Shown: positions 14,613 through 22,907 of the stretch, piece after piece | Layout of the letters: each line of letters opens with the position of its first letter | Position numbering within the stretch: the stretch's first letter is position 1 | Source: Kutzneria sp035492655 | GTDB lineage: Bacteria > Actinomycetota > Actinomycetes > Mycobacteriales > Pseudonocardiaceae | NCBI GenBank assembly: GCA_035492655.1 | Contig: DATJJB010000144.1 | Span: forward strand, 1-34,744 | Direction of reading: 5' to 3' | Length of the DNA stretch: 34,744 nt | Notes under the pieces: model-generated | Database searches by the model: none | The model's input: only the letters and a program-made list of their open reading frames with translations | What the model was told of the DNA's origin: nothing | Program-made: the position numbers and the translations under genes

Positions 14613-15460
14613 GGGTAGTCATCGTGACCGGCGCCGGACGCGGCCTCGGCCGGGCCCACGCGCTGGCCTTCGCTGCCGCCGGCTATGCCGTAGTGGTCAA
14701 CGACGTCGACGACGCCGCTGCCGATGTGGTGGCCGAGATCGGCTCACATGCCGTGGCCAACCGCGACGACATCGCCGACTGGGACGGGGCGGCCCGGCTG
14801 GTCGACACCGCGCTGAGCGCGTTCGGGCGGCTGGACGTGCTGGTCAACAACGCCGGTTTCGTGCGGGACCGGATGCTGGTCAACCTCAACGAGTCCGAAT
14901 GGGACGACGTCGTTCGCGTGCACATGAAGGGCCATTTCGCGCCGCTGCGGCACGCCGCGGCGTACTGGCGGGCCGAGCACAAGGCGGGGCGACCGGTAAC
15001 GGCCCGCGTGATCAACACGACGTCTGGTGCGGGACTGCTGGGCAGTGTCGGCCAGGGCAACTACTCGGCCGCCAAGGCCGGCATCCTCGGCTTGACGTTC
15101 GTCGCCGCGGCGGAGCTCGATCGCTACGGCGTGACCGTCAACGCGATCGCGCCCGCGGCGCGGACTCGGATGACCGCCGAGACCTTCGCCGCGCAGATGG
15201 CCGCGCCCGTAACGGGTTTTGACGCCATGGCGCCGGAAAACGTGTCGCCCCTTGTGGTTTGGCTGGGCAGCGAGGAAGCCGGTGACGTCACCGGGCGTGT
15301 CTTCGAGGTCGAGGGCGGTCGCATCTGCGTGGCCGACGGGTGGCGTCGCGGACCCGCCGTGGAACGTGAAGAACGTTGGCCTGTCAACGAAGTCGGCCCC
15401 GCCGTGCGAGCACTGCTCGACAAGTCGGCGCCGCCGGAACCGGTATACGGCGCGGGGTGA
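14609..15460 (+). CDS. SDR-family dehydrogenase, Rv3548c-like position in the steroid cluster
   Basis: 283 residues. TGAGRGLGRAHALAFA (7-22), the conserved Asp after strand beta3 (RDDIADW), NNAGFVRDRMLVNLNESEWDDVVRVHMKGHF, Ser139, Tyr152 and Lys156 (NYSAAKAGILGLT). The sequence RDRMLVNLNESEWDDVV is typical of MFE-2/HSD17B4-like (3R)-hydroxyacyl-CoA dehydrogenases, so a hydroxyacyl-CoA substrate is likely. It follows the first SDR with an ATGA overlap and ends the plus-strand half of the ring-degradation locus. Confidence 0.89.
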   Translation: MRVVIVTGAGRGLGRAHALAFAAAGYAVVVNDVDDAAADVVAEIGSHAVANRDDIADWDGAARLVDTALSAFGRLDVLVNNAGFVRDRMLVNLNESEWDDVVRVHMKGHFAPLRHAAAYWRAEHKAGRPVTARVINTTSGAGLLGSVGQGNYSAAKAGILGLTFVAAAELDRYGVTVNAIAPAARTRMTAETFAAQMAAPVTGFDAMAPENVSPLVVWLGSEEAGDVTGRVFEVEGGRICVADGWRRGPAVEREERWPVNEVGPAVRALLDKSAPPEPVYGAG

Positions 15461-15574
15461 TCCGGTCACCCAGCGGCATTTTCTGCTAACGAACCGGCAA
15501 CGGAACTGTCCATTGTGGTCGTCGCGGCGCAGACTCCCGAGGGAAACTCCACTTCGCCGCCGCTGGAGGCCGTC

Positions 15575-16330
15575 ATGGCCAAGTCGGTCATTCACAACTC
15601 CCTCGCCGCCGCGCTGATCGCCGGGGGCCTGGCCCTGTCCGTGGCCGGTGCCGCGTTCGGCGCGCCGCCCCCACCACCGCCGTCCGGCGACCCACGCGCC
15701 GTCGTGCACGGCGGCAACGCCACCACGTGCGCCGAGGCCGGCCTGGGCGGCGACATCATCACGGTCACCGCCACCATCAAGGACAGCACCTACATCACCA
15801 TCACCGGCCTGCCCGACGACACGACCGTCACCGGTGTCGTGGTCAAGGGCAGCGACGGCTACAACGTGTACCTGCCCGGCGCGCTCGGCACGCTGCCCTG
15901 GGTCGACCTGCACTCGCCGATCGCCGGCAACAGCGGCGCGCCGGCGACCATCAGCCACTGGTTCGTGTGCGGCACCGAGACGACCACGACCACCACCACG
16001 CCGCCCACGACGACAACCACGACCACGACCACCACCACGACGACGAAGTCGACGACCACGACGACCGCGCCGTCGACGACGACCACCACCACGGATACGA
16101 CGACCACGACATCGGACACCACGACGACAACGCCGACCAGCACCACCACGACCGCCCCGGTGACCACCACCGAGACGCCGCCGACCACCACCGAGGTGGC
16201 GTCGACGCCGTCCGGTGGGCTGGCGTTCACCGGCTTCTCCGGTGGCTGGCTGATCGTCATCGCGCTGGTCCTGCTGCTGGCCGGCCTGTCGCTGCTGACG
16301 GTGCCGAAGCTGCTGGCCCGCCGTCGCTGA
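15575..16330 (+). CDS. Cell-wall surface protein with Thr-rich stalk and LAXTG sorting signal
   Basis: 251 residues. Signal peptide (AALIAGGLALSVAGAAFG), a ~95-residue globular part with VVHGGNATTC...HWFVCG (one possible disulfide), then ~80 residues made almost only of Thr with Ser/Pro/Ala (encoded by ACG/ACC runs, 15979-16195). It ends LAFTGF, a hydrophobic segment (WLIVIALVLLLAGLSLLTV) and KLLARRR. LAXTG is the motif recognised by class E sortases of actinomycetes, so the protein is likely linked to peptidoglycan. ATG 15575 has GGAGG at 8 nt. Function of the head domain unknown; the Thr stalk is probably glycosylated. Confidence 0.85.
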   Translation: MAKSVIHNSLAAALIAGGLALSVAGAAFGAPPPPPPSGDPRAVVHGGNATTCAEAGLGGDIITVTATIKDSTYITITGLPDDTTVTGVVVKGSDGYNVYLPGALGTLPWVDLHSPIAGNSGAPATISHWFVCGTETTTTTTTPPTTTTTTTTTTTTTKSTTTTTAPSTTTTTTDTTTTTSDTTTTTPTSTTTTAPVTTTETPPTTTEVASTPSGGLAFTGFSGGWLIVIALVLLLAGLSLLTVPKLLARRR

Positions 16331-16339
16331 GTACTCGGT

Positions 16340-16375
16340 CCGCCCGTCCTACCGCGCTCGCGGTAGGACGGGCGG
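16340..16375 (+). terminator. Strong hairpin after the LAXTG protein gene
   Basis: Perfect 17-bp stem CCGCCCGTCCTACCGCG (16340-16356) with its complement at 16359-16375, 2-nt apparent loop, 9 nt after the stop codon. No T-tract follows, as is common in actinomycetes. Confidence 0.75.
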
Positions 16376-16403
16376 CCGTCGGCTGCGGTCGATGCGGTAG
16401 CGC

Positions 16404-16452
16404 GAAGCCTGTCGTGGCCGGACGACGCGGAAGCCGCGTTTCGACAGGCTTC
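16404..16452 (+). promoter_or_regulatory. Inverted repeat in the leader of the multicopper-oxidase operon
   Basis: GAAGCCTGTCG (16404-16414) and CGACAGGCTTC (16442-16452) are exact complements, 27 nt apart, ending 5 nt before the ATG at 16458. No Shine-Dalgarno is visible there, so the repeat occupies the ribosome-binding region. It could be a repressor site flanking the promoter or an RNA stem controlling translation of the operon. Confidence 0.5.
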
Positions 16453-16457
16453 TGGGC

Positions 16458-16826
16458 ATGGGCACGAAGCGGTGGGTTCGATGGAGCCTGCGGGGAATGG
16501 CGACGCTGGTCGCGGTAGATGCGTACGGGCAGGCGGTGCTGGCCGGTCGGTTCCTGTCCGGCGATGTCGGAATGCTGTTGGCGCACCGGTACAACGCCAC
16601 GGACGGGCTCGTCTGGCTGTCGGTCGGCCTGATCGTGGTCACGGTGATCGGCTGGCGCACCGGGCGGGTCTCGGGGCACCTGCCGGCGCTGGCCACCGTG
16701 CTGACGGCCATGATCGTGGTGCAGGTGATCATGGGGTTCAACCGGGTGCTGGGCGTGCACATCCCGCTGGGCGTGGGGATCATCGTCCTGTCGACGGTCC
16801 TGGCGGTGTGGACGTGGCGGCGGTGA
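16458..16826 (+). CDS. Small integral membrane protein of unknown function
   Basis: 122 residues with about four hydrophobic segments: GMATLVAVDAYGQAVLAGRFL, GLVWLSVGLIVVTVIGW, LPALATVLTAMIVVQVIMGF and IPLGVGIIVLSTVLAVWTW. I do not recognise a named family. His and Asn (LAHRYNATDG, GVHIPLG) sit near predicted membrane edges. It is the first gene of a tightly overlapping operon with a Tat-exported multicopper oxidase and a two-component system, so a membrane partner in copper or redox metabolism is possible. The stop overlaps the next start (GTGA). Confidence 0.7.
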   Translation: MGTKRWVRWSLRGMATLVAVDAYGQAVLAGRFLSGDVGMLLAHRYNATDGLVWLSVGLIVVTVIGWRTGRVSGHLPALATVLTAMIVVQVIMGFNRVLGVHIPLGVGIIVLSTVLAVWTWRR

Positions 16827-18310
16827 TCACCCGGCGGCAGTTGCTGGGATACCTGGGTGGGGTAGCGGCGATGGGGGCCGGCCTGCCGTTGCTCGGCGGC
16901 ACGACCGAGCCGGGGACACTGCTCCCGAGCCTGCTGCCGCTGCCGACGCCGTTCCGGGCCAGGCTGCCGATCCCACGCACGTTGACGCCCGGCCGGCATC
17001 CCGACCACCCCGGCGCGGACTACTACGAGATCGTCGACCAGGTCGTGGCGCACGAGATCGTGCCGGGCACCAGGACGCGGCTCTGGGCGCCGGGCGGCAC
17101 GTTTCCGGGGCCGACCATCGTCTCGCGCAGCGGGCGGCCGACGGTGGTGCGCCGGATCAACCAGCTGCCCATCCCGACCGTCAACCACCTGCACGGCGGC
17201 CACGTGCCGGCGGACAGCGACGGCTTCCCTACCGACCTCGCCTATCCGCTCGACTACCAGCCGGAACACGAAATGATGGCCGACATGCCGCCGATGGTCG
17301 ACGACCCGTCAGCGGTCACCACGGTCGGCCACCGCGACTACGTGTACCCGATGGACCAGCGGGCGGCGACGCTCTGGTACCACGATCACCGGATGGGTGC
17401 GACGGGCACGGACGTGTGGAACGGCCTGGCCGGCTTCCACCTGATCCGCGACGACGAGGAGCTGGCCCTGCCGTTGCCGTCCGGCGACCGGGACATCCCG
17501 CTGATGGTGGCCGACCGGTCGTTCGACCGGGACGGCTCGTTCCGTTCCGCGGACACGGCCATGGACGGGGCGCTCGGCGACGTGATCCTGGTCAACGGCG
17601 CGCCGTGGCCGGTGGCCGACGTCAACGCCTGCCGCTACCGCCTGCGCCTGCTCAACGCCTCCAACGCACGGCGGTACCGATTCGCGCTCGACGGCCTGCC
17701 GTTCGTCCAAATTGGATCGGACGGCGGCCTGCTCGAACGGCCGATCACTCATTCCACAATGGACGTCGCGCCGGCCGAGCGATTCGACGTGATCGTCGAC
17801 TTCAGCGGCCACCAGGGCCGTTTCGTCACGTTGACCGACGAACTCGACGGCTTGCCGGTCATGCGGTTCCGGGTCGGAGACCCGATACCGGACCACACCC
17901 ACGTGCCGGACCGGCTCAGCGAAGTGCCGCTGCTGCGCCGAGAACAGGCCACCGTCACCCGGGAATTCGCTTTCCAGAAGGGGCCCCGTTACTGGGGCAT
18001 CAACGGCGAGCTGTTCGACCCGACCAGGCCGATCGCCACGCCGAGGCTGGGCGACCACGAGATCTGGCGGCTGGTCACCGACTTCCACCACCCGGTGCAC
18101 CTGCACCTGGCCCAGTTCCAGGTGCTGTCCCGCAACGGGAAGGGCCCGGGCCCGGCCGACGCCGGCTGGAAGGACACGATCGACCTGCGACCGGCCGAGG
18201 TCGCCGAGATCATCGTGCGGTTCACCGACTACCGGGGCCGCTATGTGCTGCACTGTCACAACCTGGAGCACGAGGACATGGCCATGATGGCCCTGGTGAC
18301 GGTGGTGTGA
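16823..18310 (+). CDS. Tat-exported multicopper oxidase (CueO/bilirubin-oxidase type)
   Basis: 495 residues. Twin-arginine signal (TRRQLLGYLGGVAAMGAG). All copper ligands are readable: H122-L-H124 (VNHLHGGH), H187-D-H189 (LWYHDHRMG), H423-P-V-H426-L-H428, and H477-C478-H479 with H483 and axial Met488 (HCHNLEHEDMAMM). The set gives type 1, 2 and 3 copper sites, so four-electron O2 reduction with oxidation of Cu(I), phenols or bilirubin-like substrates. It acts outside the membrane. The start is GTG 16823, overlapping the previous stop, because it sits just before the Tat motif. Followed directly by the sensor kinase. Confidence 0.93.
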   Translation: MITRRQLLGYLGGVAAMGAGLPLLGGTTEPGTLLPSLLPLPTPFRARLPIPRTLTPGRHPDHPGADYYEIVDQVVAHEIVPGTRTRLWAPGGTFPGPTIVSRSGRPTVVRRINQLPIPTVNHLHGGHVPADSDGFPTDLAYPLDYQPEHEMMADMPPMVDDPSAVTTVGHRDYVYPMDQRAATLWYHDHRMGATGTDVWNGLAGFHLIRDDEELALPLPSGDRDIPLMVADRSFDRDGSFRSADTAMDGALGDVILVNGAPWPVADVNACRYRLRLLNASNARRYRFALDGLPFVQIGSDGGLLERPITHSTMDVAPAERFDVIVDFSGHQGRFVTLTDELDGLPVMRFRVGDPIPDHTHVPDRLSEVPLLRREQATVTREFAFQKGPRYWGINGELFDPTRPIATPRLGDHEIWRLVTDFHHPVHLHLAQFQVLSRNGKGPGPADAGWKDTIDLRPAEVAEIIVRFTDYRGRYVLHCHNLEHEDMAMMALVTVV

Positions 18311-19420
18311 ATGAGGCGGCAGCAGGCCGAGGCCATGGTGCTCGGCGGCACGGCGGCGTTCGGCGTGTTCGGCGTGGTCACCGAGTACGTGTACGCCAAC
18401 CGCCCGCTGCCCCCGCTGGCCTGGGCACTTGTGCTGACCGTGCTAACGGTGTCGGCGTTACTTCTTCGGCGACGGGCCCCGGTGGCCGTGGTGGTCGCGA
18501 TCCTGGCGGCGTGCCTGGTCTACCACCTGGTCGGCTACCCCGGCCTGGCGATCGCGGCGGCGATGGGCCCGGCCTGCTACACGCTCGTCGCCGAGGGCGA
18601 CGGCCGCCGGTCGTTGCTGGTCGGCGCGCTGGCGGCGGCCGCGGTGCCGGTGATCTCCTACCTGCCGCCGTCGCCGGGCGGGATCAACTTCGGCGCGTTC
18701 ACCGGCATCGTCACCATCCTGATCGCCCTGCTCGCGATGGCCGAGGCGCGGCGGGCCTGGCGGTTCGCGGCCGACGAGCGGCTGCGGGCCGTCACCAAGG
18801 AATCCGAGCGACGGCTGGTCGACGAGCGGCTGACCATCGCACGGGAGCTGCACGACGTACTGGCCCACACCATCACGCTGATCTCGGTGCAGGCCGCGGC
18901 CGGCCTGGACGCCCTGCCGGCCCGGCCGGCCACCGCCGAGGAGGCGCTCCGCACGATTCGTGGGGCGGCCAAGGAGGCCATGGCCGAACTGCGCAGCACC
19001 GTCCGGGTCCTGCGCGAGGTCGACGAGCTGGCCCCGCAGCCGCGCCTCGACCAGGTCGGCCAGCTGGTGGAACTGGCCCGAAAAGCGGGCATCGACGTCG
19101 ACCTCACGACCACCGGCGACGCGCGGGAGCTGCCGGCCGGCGTCGAACTGGCGGCCTACCGCGTCGTCCAGGAGGCACTCACCAACGTCGTCCGGCACGC
19201 GCACGCCACCACGGCGACCGTCCGGATCGACCACAGGGCGGACTGCCTGCATGTGGAGGTCGTCGACAACGGGGACGCGGGCGGGCCGCCGGTCGACGGC
19301 CACGGCATGATCGGCATGCGGGAACGGGTCCGCGCCGTCGGCGGCTCCTTCGCCGCCGGCCCGAATCCAGGCGGGGGCTTCGCCGTGTCGGCCCGGCTGG
19401 ACCTCGGAGGTGCGCGATGA
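18311..19420 (+). CDS. Sensor histidine kinase (HisKA_3, NarL-type partner)
   Basis: 369 residues. About four to six membrane segments in residues 8-145, little extracellular sensor. Then the dimerisation/phosphoacceptor helix with His181 (IARELHDVLAHTITLIS). ATPase: AAYRVVQEALTNVVRHAHAT (N-box) and DGHGMIGMRERV with GGGFAVSARL (G boxes). Starts on the base after the oxidase stop and overlaps the response regulator by 4 nt. Its stimulus is unknown; the membrane-embedded sensor suits membrane or envelope stress or a small molecule rather than a soluble ligand. No Cys/His metal cluster is visible in the sensor. Confidence 0.93.
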   Translation: MRRQQAEAMVLGGTAAFGVFGVVTEYVYANRPLPPLAWALVLTVLTVSALLLRRRAPVAVVVAILAACLVYHLVGYPGLAIAAAMGPACYTLVAEGDGRRSLLVGALAAAAVPVISYLPPSPGGINFGAFTGIVTILIALLAMAEARRAWRFAADERLRAVTKESERRLVDERLTIARELHDVLAHTITLISVQAAAGLDALPARPATAEEALRTIRGAAKEAMAELRSTVRVLREVDELAPQPRLDQVGQLVELARKAGIDVDLTTTGDARELPAGVELAAYRVVQEALTNVVRHAHATTATVRIDHRADCLHVEVVDNGDAGGPPVDGHGMIGMRERVRAVGGSFAAGPNPGGGFAVSARLDLGGAR

Positions 19421-20070
19421 CCGTGCGGCTGGCGTTGGCCGACGACCAGGCCCTGGTCCGAGCCGGTTTCCGGGCGCTGCTGGAGAACACCCCGGACATC
19501 GACGTGGTCGGCGAGGCGGCCGACGGGCGGGCCGCCGTCGAGCTGGCCGTCCGCACGAAACCGGACGTGGTCCTGATGGACGTCCGGATGCCCGTGCTCG
19601 ACGGTATCGAGGCCACCCGCGAGATCTGCGCCGCGCTGCCCGCGACCCGGGTGATCATGCTGACCACGTTCGAGGTCGACGAGTACGTCTTCGCCGCGCT
19701 GCGGGTGGGGGCCAGCGGTTTCCTGCTCAAGGACGTCGAACCGGACGACCTGCGCACCGCGGTTCGGGTCGTGGCGGCCGGCGAAGCCCTGCTGTCGCCG
19801 AGCGTCACCCGCCGCCTGATCGCCGAGTTCGTGGCCACGCCGCAGCGCACCGCGGCGCAGACCTCGTTGCTGGACAAGCTGACCGACCGCGAACGGGAGA
19901 TCACCGCGCTTGCCGCCGAAGGGTTGACCAACGACGACATCGCCGAACGCCTGGTGATCAGCGTCGCCACCGCCCGGACCCACGTGTCCCGGGCGATGAC
20001 CAAGGTCGACGCCCGGGACCGGGCCCAGCTGGTCGTCTTCGCCTACCAGTCGGGCCTGGTCCGGCCCTAG
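19417..20070 (+). CDS. NarL/FixJ-family response regulator
   Basis: 217 residues. Receiver domain 1-120 with acidic pair Asp9/Asp10, phosphoacceptor Asp55 (VVLMDVRMPVLDG), and Lys in FLLKDVEPDDL. LuxR-type helix-turn-helix at the C-terminus (LTDREREITALAAEGLTNDDIAERLVISVATARTHVSRAMTKVDARDRAQLVVFAY). ATG 19417 has GGAGG upstream. Probably autoregulates the operon it ends. The last base pairs CTAG carry its stop and, on the other strand, the stop of the convergent SDR. Confidence 0.95.
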   Translation: MTVRLALADDQALVRAGFRALLENTPDIDVVGEAADGRAAVELAVRTKPDVVLMDVRMPVLDGIEATREICAALPATRVIMLTTFEVDEYVFAALRVGASGFLLKDVEPDDLRTAVRVVAAGEALLSPSVTRRLIAEFVATPQRTAAQTSLLDKLTDREREITALAAEGLTNDDIAERLVISVATARTHVSRAMTKVDARDRAQLVVFAYQSGLVRP

Positions 20071-20888
20071 CCGACCTCGTACGACGTCGCCGGGCGGTTG
20101 CCGTCCACGTCGGTGAAGCCGTAGCGCTCGGCCAGGGCGGCGGTCGTCTCGACATTGCCGGTCCGTTCCAGCCGGGTGGCATCGGTGGCCAGGCCGACCA
20201 CGGCACGGCCGATGAACCGCGGCGTCTCGGCCAGGTTCACGTCGAGCACGCGACCGTCCGGGAAGTCCAGCACCTGGCGACCGTCGTCGGTGCTGCGGGC
20301 GGCGGCGAGCAGGAACTCGGTGCGCACCAGGCCCGGCCAGAGCGAGAACACCGCCACGGCACGGAGTTTGAGCTGCGTGGCCAGCTCGGCGACCAGCCGG
20401 TCCGTCGCCGCCTTGCCGACGCTGTAGGCCACGTTCGGCACCTGCCCGCCCGGGGACGACACGGCCACGATCAGGCCGCCGTCGGACATCAGCGGCACGG
20501 CGTGCACCGCGGCCACGTACGCGGCCCGGGTGCCGAGGCCGACGATCTGGTCCCAACTGCCGATCGGCAGCTCCCAGAACGGCCGGGTCAGCCAGCCGGC
20601 CAGGTCGGGGGCGCAGAACGCGCTGTTGACCACGATGTCGACCTTGCCCTGCTCGTCGGCGATCCGGTCGAACAGGGTGGCCGTCTGCCCGTCGTCGAGG
20701 ACGTCCGCGGTCACCGCGATGCCGACGCCGCCGGCCTCGGTCACCGCCGCCGCGGTCTCGGCCAGCGGCTCGGCGCTGCGCGCCACGACGTACACCGTGG
20801 CGCCGGCCGCGCCCAACTCGACGGCGATTCCCTTGCCCACGCCCCGACTCGCGCCGGTGACCACGGCGACCTTGCCCGTGAGATCCAT
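20067..20888 (-). CDS. SDR-family oxidoreductase (DHRS1-like)
   Basis: 273 residues. TGASRGVGKGIA (11-22), Ser in AVSSPGG (~143-147), Tyr155 and Lys159 (VAYSVGKAATDRL). NNAG is replaced by VNSAFCAP, and an inserted loop GWLTRPFWELPIGSWDQIVGLGTRAAYV resembles the DHRS1-like group of uncharacterised dehydrogenases. Convergent with the response regulator, overlapping by 4 nt. ATG 20888 is the only start matching MDLTGKVAVVTG. Substrate unknown. Confidence 0.88.
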   Translation of the reverse strand: MDLTGKVAVVTGASRGVGKGIAVELGAAGATVYVVARSAEPLAETAAAVTEAGGVGIAVTADVLDDGQTATLFDRIADEQGKVDIVVNSAFCAPDLAGWLTRPFWELPIGSWDQIVGLGTRAAYVAAVHAVPLMSDGGLIVAVSSPGGQVPNVAYSVGKAATDRLVAELATQLKLRAVAVFSLWPGLVRTEFLLAAARSTDDGRQVLDFPDGRVLDVNLAETPRFIGRAVVGLATDATRLERTGNVETTAALAERYGFTDVDGNRPATSYEVG

Positions 20889-20968
20889 CCGGCCAAGCTA
20901 CGTGATCATGCCGCCGGCACCGGTCGGCGCTGTCCGGACGTGCACTGTTGCGCGTCCGCACCGAGAAC

Positions 20969-21002
20969 GTCACCCCGTCCACGCCGGCGTGGACGGGGTG
21001 AC
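20969..21002. terminator. 34-bp perfect palindrome after the ABC transporter operon
   Basis: Bases 20969-20985 (GTCACCCCGTCCACGCC) are followed directly by their reverse complement up to 21002, 8 nt beyond the ATPase stop. It should form a stable hairpin ending the minus-strand importer transcript before the SDR gene. No T-run. Confidence 0.75.
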
Positions 21003-21009
21003 GGGGCAA

Positions 21010-22083
21010 CTACGAGATGACCATCACCGGCTCCGGCGCGAACCGGATGTCGGCGAGGGTGCCGGGCCGCAGGTCGACGGCGGCGGGGCTGGGCAGGTCG
21101 CTGTCGACCTCGGTGCCGTCGGCCAATTCCACGGTGACCCGGGTGACGGGACCGCGGAAGCTGCTGCGGGCCACCCGGACGGTGCCGGCGACGGCCGGGG
21201 TGAGCAGCACGGACTCGGGACGCACCAGGGCGGTGACCTTGGCGCCGGCGGAGACCTCGGGCGGCTGGGTGACGGTGAGCCGCTGACCGAGAACCTCGAC
21301 CTCGGCGCCGGAAGCGATGCCGGGGATGCGGTTCATGGCGCCGACGAACGCGGCCACGAACGGCGTGGCCGGGCGGGTGTAGACCTCGTCGGGGCTCGCG
21401 CACTGCTCCAACCGGCCGGCGTTCATCACGGCGACCCGGTCGGACATGCTGAGCGCCTCCTCCTGGTCGTGCGTGACGAACAGGGTGGTGATGCCCAGAC
21501 GTTGTTGCAGGCCACGGATCTCGTCCCGCAGCTGCACCCGCACCTTGGCGTCCAGCGCGGACAGTGGCTCGTCCAGCAGCAGCACCTTGGGCTCGATGGC
21601 CAACGCCCGGGCCAACGCCACCCGCTGCTGCTGGCCGCCGGACATCTGGGTGGCGTAACGATCGTAGTGCTGGTTGAGGCCGACGAGCTCCAGCAGCTCG
21701 CCGGCCCGCTTGCTGCGCTGAGCCGGGCTGACGCCGCGCAGACGCAGCCCGAACGCGACGTTCTCACCGGCGGTCAGGTTGGGGAACAGGCTGTAGGACT
21801 GGAACACCATGGCCATGTCCCGCTTGTTGGCCGGCACCTTGGTGATGTCCCTGCCGTCCACGAAGACCGCGCCGGCGTCGCTGTGCTCCAGCCCGGCCAC
21901 GATGCGCAGCGCGGTGGTCTTGCCGCAGCCGGACGGCCCGAGCAGGCTGACCAGCTCGCCGGGCGCGATGTCCAGGTCCAGCCCGTCCAGCGCGGTCACC
22001 TGGCCGTAGCCGCGGCGCAGCCCCGCCAGCCGGACGGGACTGCCGGGCTTGGCCTCGGTGCTGGGTTCGATGGTGGCGGTCAT
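21010..22083 (-). CDS. ABC importer ATPase (spermidine/iron/aminoethylphosphonate type)
   Basis: 357 residues. Walker A GPSGCGKTT (49-57), Q-loop Gln95, signature MSGGQQQR (147-154), Walker B LLLDEP (to Glu172), H-loop His205 (FVTHDQEEA), then a C-terminal TOBE-like domain (VTALVRPESVLL). It powers uptake by the two permeases encoded just upstream with 4-nt overlaps. ATPases of this branch serve polyamines, ferric iron, thiamine or 2-aminoethylphosphonate (PhnT); substrate is not decided by the ATPase itself. Confidence 0.94.
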   Translation of the reverse strand: MTATIEPSTEAKPGSPVRLAGLRRGYGQVTALDGLDLDIAPGELVSLLGPSGCGKTTALRIVAGLEHSDAGAVFVDGRDITKVPANKRDMAMVFQSYSLFPNLTAGENVAFGLRLRGVSPAQRSKRAGELLELVGLNQHYDRYATQMSGGQQQRVALARALAIEPKVLLLDEPLSALDAKVRVQLRDEIRGLQQRLGITTLFVTHDQEEALSMSDRVAVMNAGRLEQCASPDEVYTRPATPFVAAFVGAMNRIPGIASGAEVEVLGQRLTVTQPPEVSAGAKVTALVRPESVLLTPAVAGTVRVARSSFRGPVTRVTVELADGTEVDSDLPSPAAVDLRPGTLADIRFAPEPVMVIS

Positions 22084-22907
22084 CCGGACCTCCCGGTGCG
22101 GCGGGCCCCGCGCTGCCCGAACACGGACATCAGCAGCAACAGCGCCCAGGTGACGATGAGGATCAGCATGGAAGCCGCGGTGGCCACCTCGCCGTCCTGC
22201 TGACCGGCCTGGACCGTCCAGACCGGCAGGGTGTTCATCAGCAGCAGGTTGGCGATGGTGAACTCGCCCAACACCATGGCCGCGCTGAGGATCGAGGCGT
22301 TGAGGATGGACGTGCGCAGGTTCGGCACCACCACCCGCAGCAGCACGGTCAGCCAGCTGGCCCCGAGGTTGCGGCCGGCCTCGACCAGCGTGGTCAGCGG
22401 GATCGACGACAGGCCGGCGTCCAGCGTGCGATAGGTGAACGGCAACGCCAGCACGACGTACTCCAGCGCCAGGATGACCGGCGTGCCGGTGAGCCAGTTC
22501 GGCCCGCCGCGGAACGCCACCAGCACGCCGTTGGCCAGCACCACGGCCGGGATCACCAGCGGCAGCACGCAGATGGCCTCGATCAGCCGCCGCAGCTTGG
22601 GCAACCGCAGGTGCACCCACGCGGTGGTGGGGACCATCAGCACCAGCGTGATCACCACGGTGCCGGCGGCCAGCTCCAACGAGGTGATCAGGTTGTCCAG
22701 GAAGCCGGGCTGCCCGAACAGGTTCTCCCACGTGGACAGGTCGTGCGTGTCGTGCACGCCGCGCAGGCTGAACTCCACCGACGCCGCGATGGGAATCAGG
22801 AAGTACAGCGCGGCGATGACCAGCACCAGCCACGCGGCGACGCGACCCTTGCCGAGTTTCCGACGGGGGCCTTGTGTCGCAACGGTCAGATCGGCAACCG
22901 CGGTCAT
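22080..22907 (-). CDS. ABC transporter permease (second)
   Basis: 275 residues, six predicted membrane helices starting VAAWLVLVIAALYFLIPIAAS. The EAA cytoplasmic loop is EAGRNLGASWLTVLLRVVVPNLRTSIL (about residues 185-212). It pairs with the upstream permease to form the membrane channel. ATG 22907 overlaps the previous stop (ATGA) and its own stop overlaps the ATPase start. Confidence 0.93.
   Translation of the reverse strand: MTAVADLTVATQGPRRKLGKGRVAAWLVLVIAALYFLIPIAASVEFSLRGVHDTHDLSTWENLFGQPGFLDNLITSLELAAGTVVITLVLMVPTTAWVHLRLPKLRRLIEAICVLPLVIPAVVLANGVLVAFRGGPNWLTGTPVILALEYVVLALPFTYRTLDAGLSSIPLTTLVEAGRNLGASWLTVLLRVVVPNLRTSILNASILSAAMVLGEFTIANLLLMNTLPVWTVQAGQQDGEVATAASMLILIVTWALLLLMSVFGQRGARRTGRSG

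Noticed and set aside
15859..16260. Valine-rich minus-strand frame opposite the Thr stalk
   Set aside because: Poly-Val arises as the reverse complement of ACC/ACG codons; no start signal or family.
16823..18310. Copper nitrite reductase
   Set aside because: Full type 1/2/3 ligand set with HCH-x3-H-x4-M fits a laccase-like multicopper oxidase; nitrite reductases lack the trinuclear pattern.
17416..20070. 884-codon plus-strand frame crossing the oxidase, kinase and regulator genes
   Set aside because: Its Arg/Gly/Pro-rich part is a shadow; only its last part is the real response regulator, which starts at 19417.
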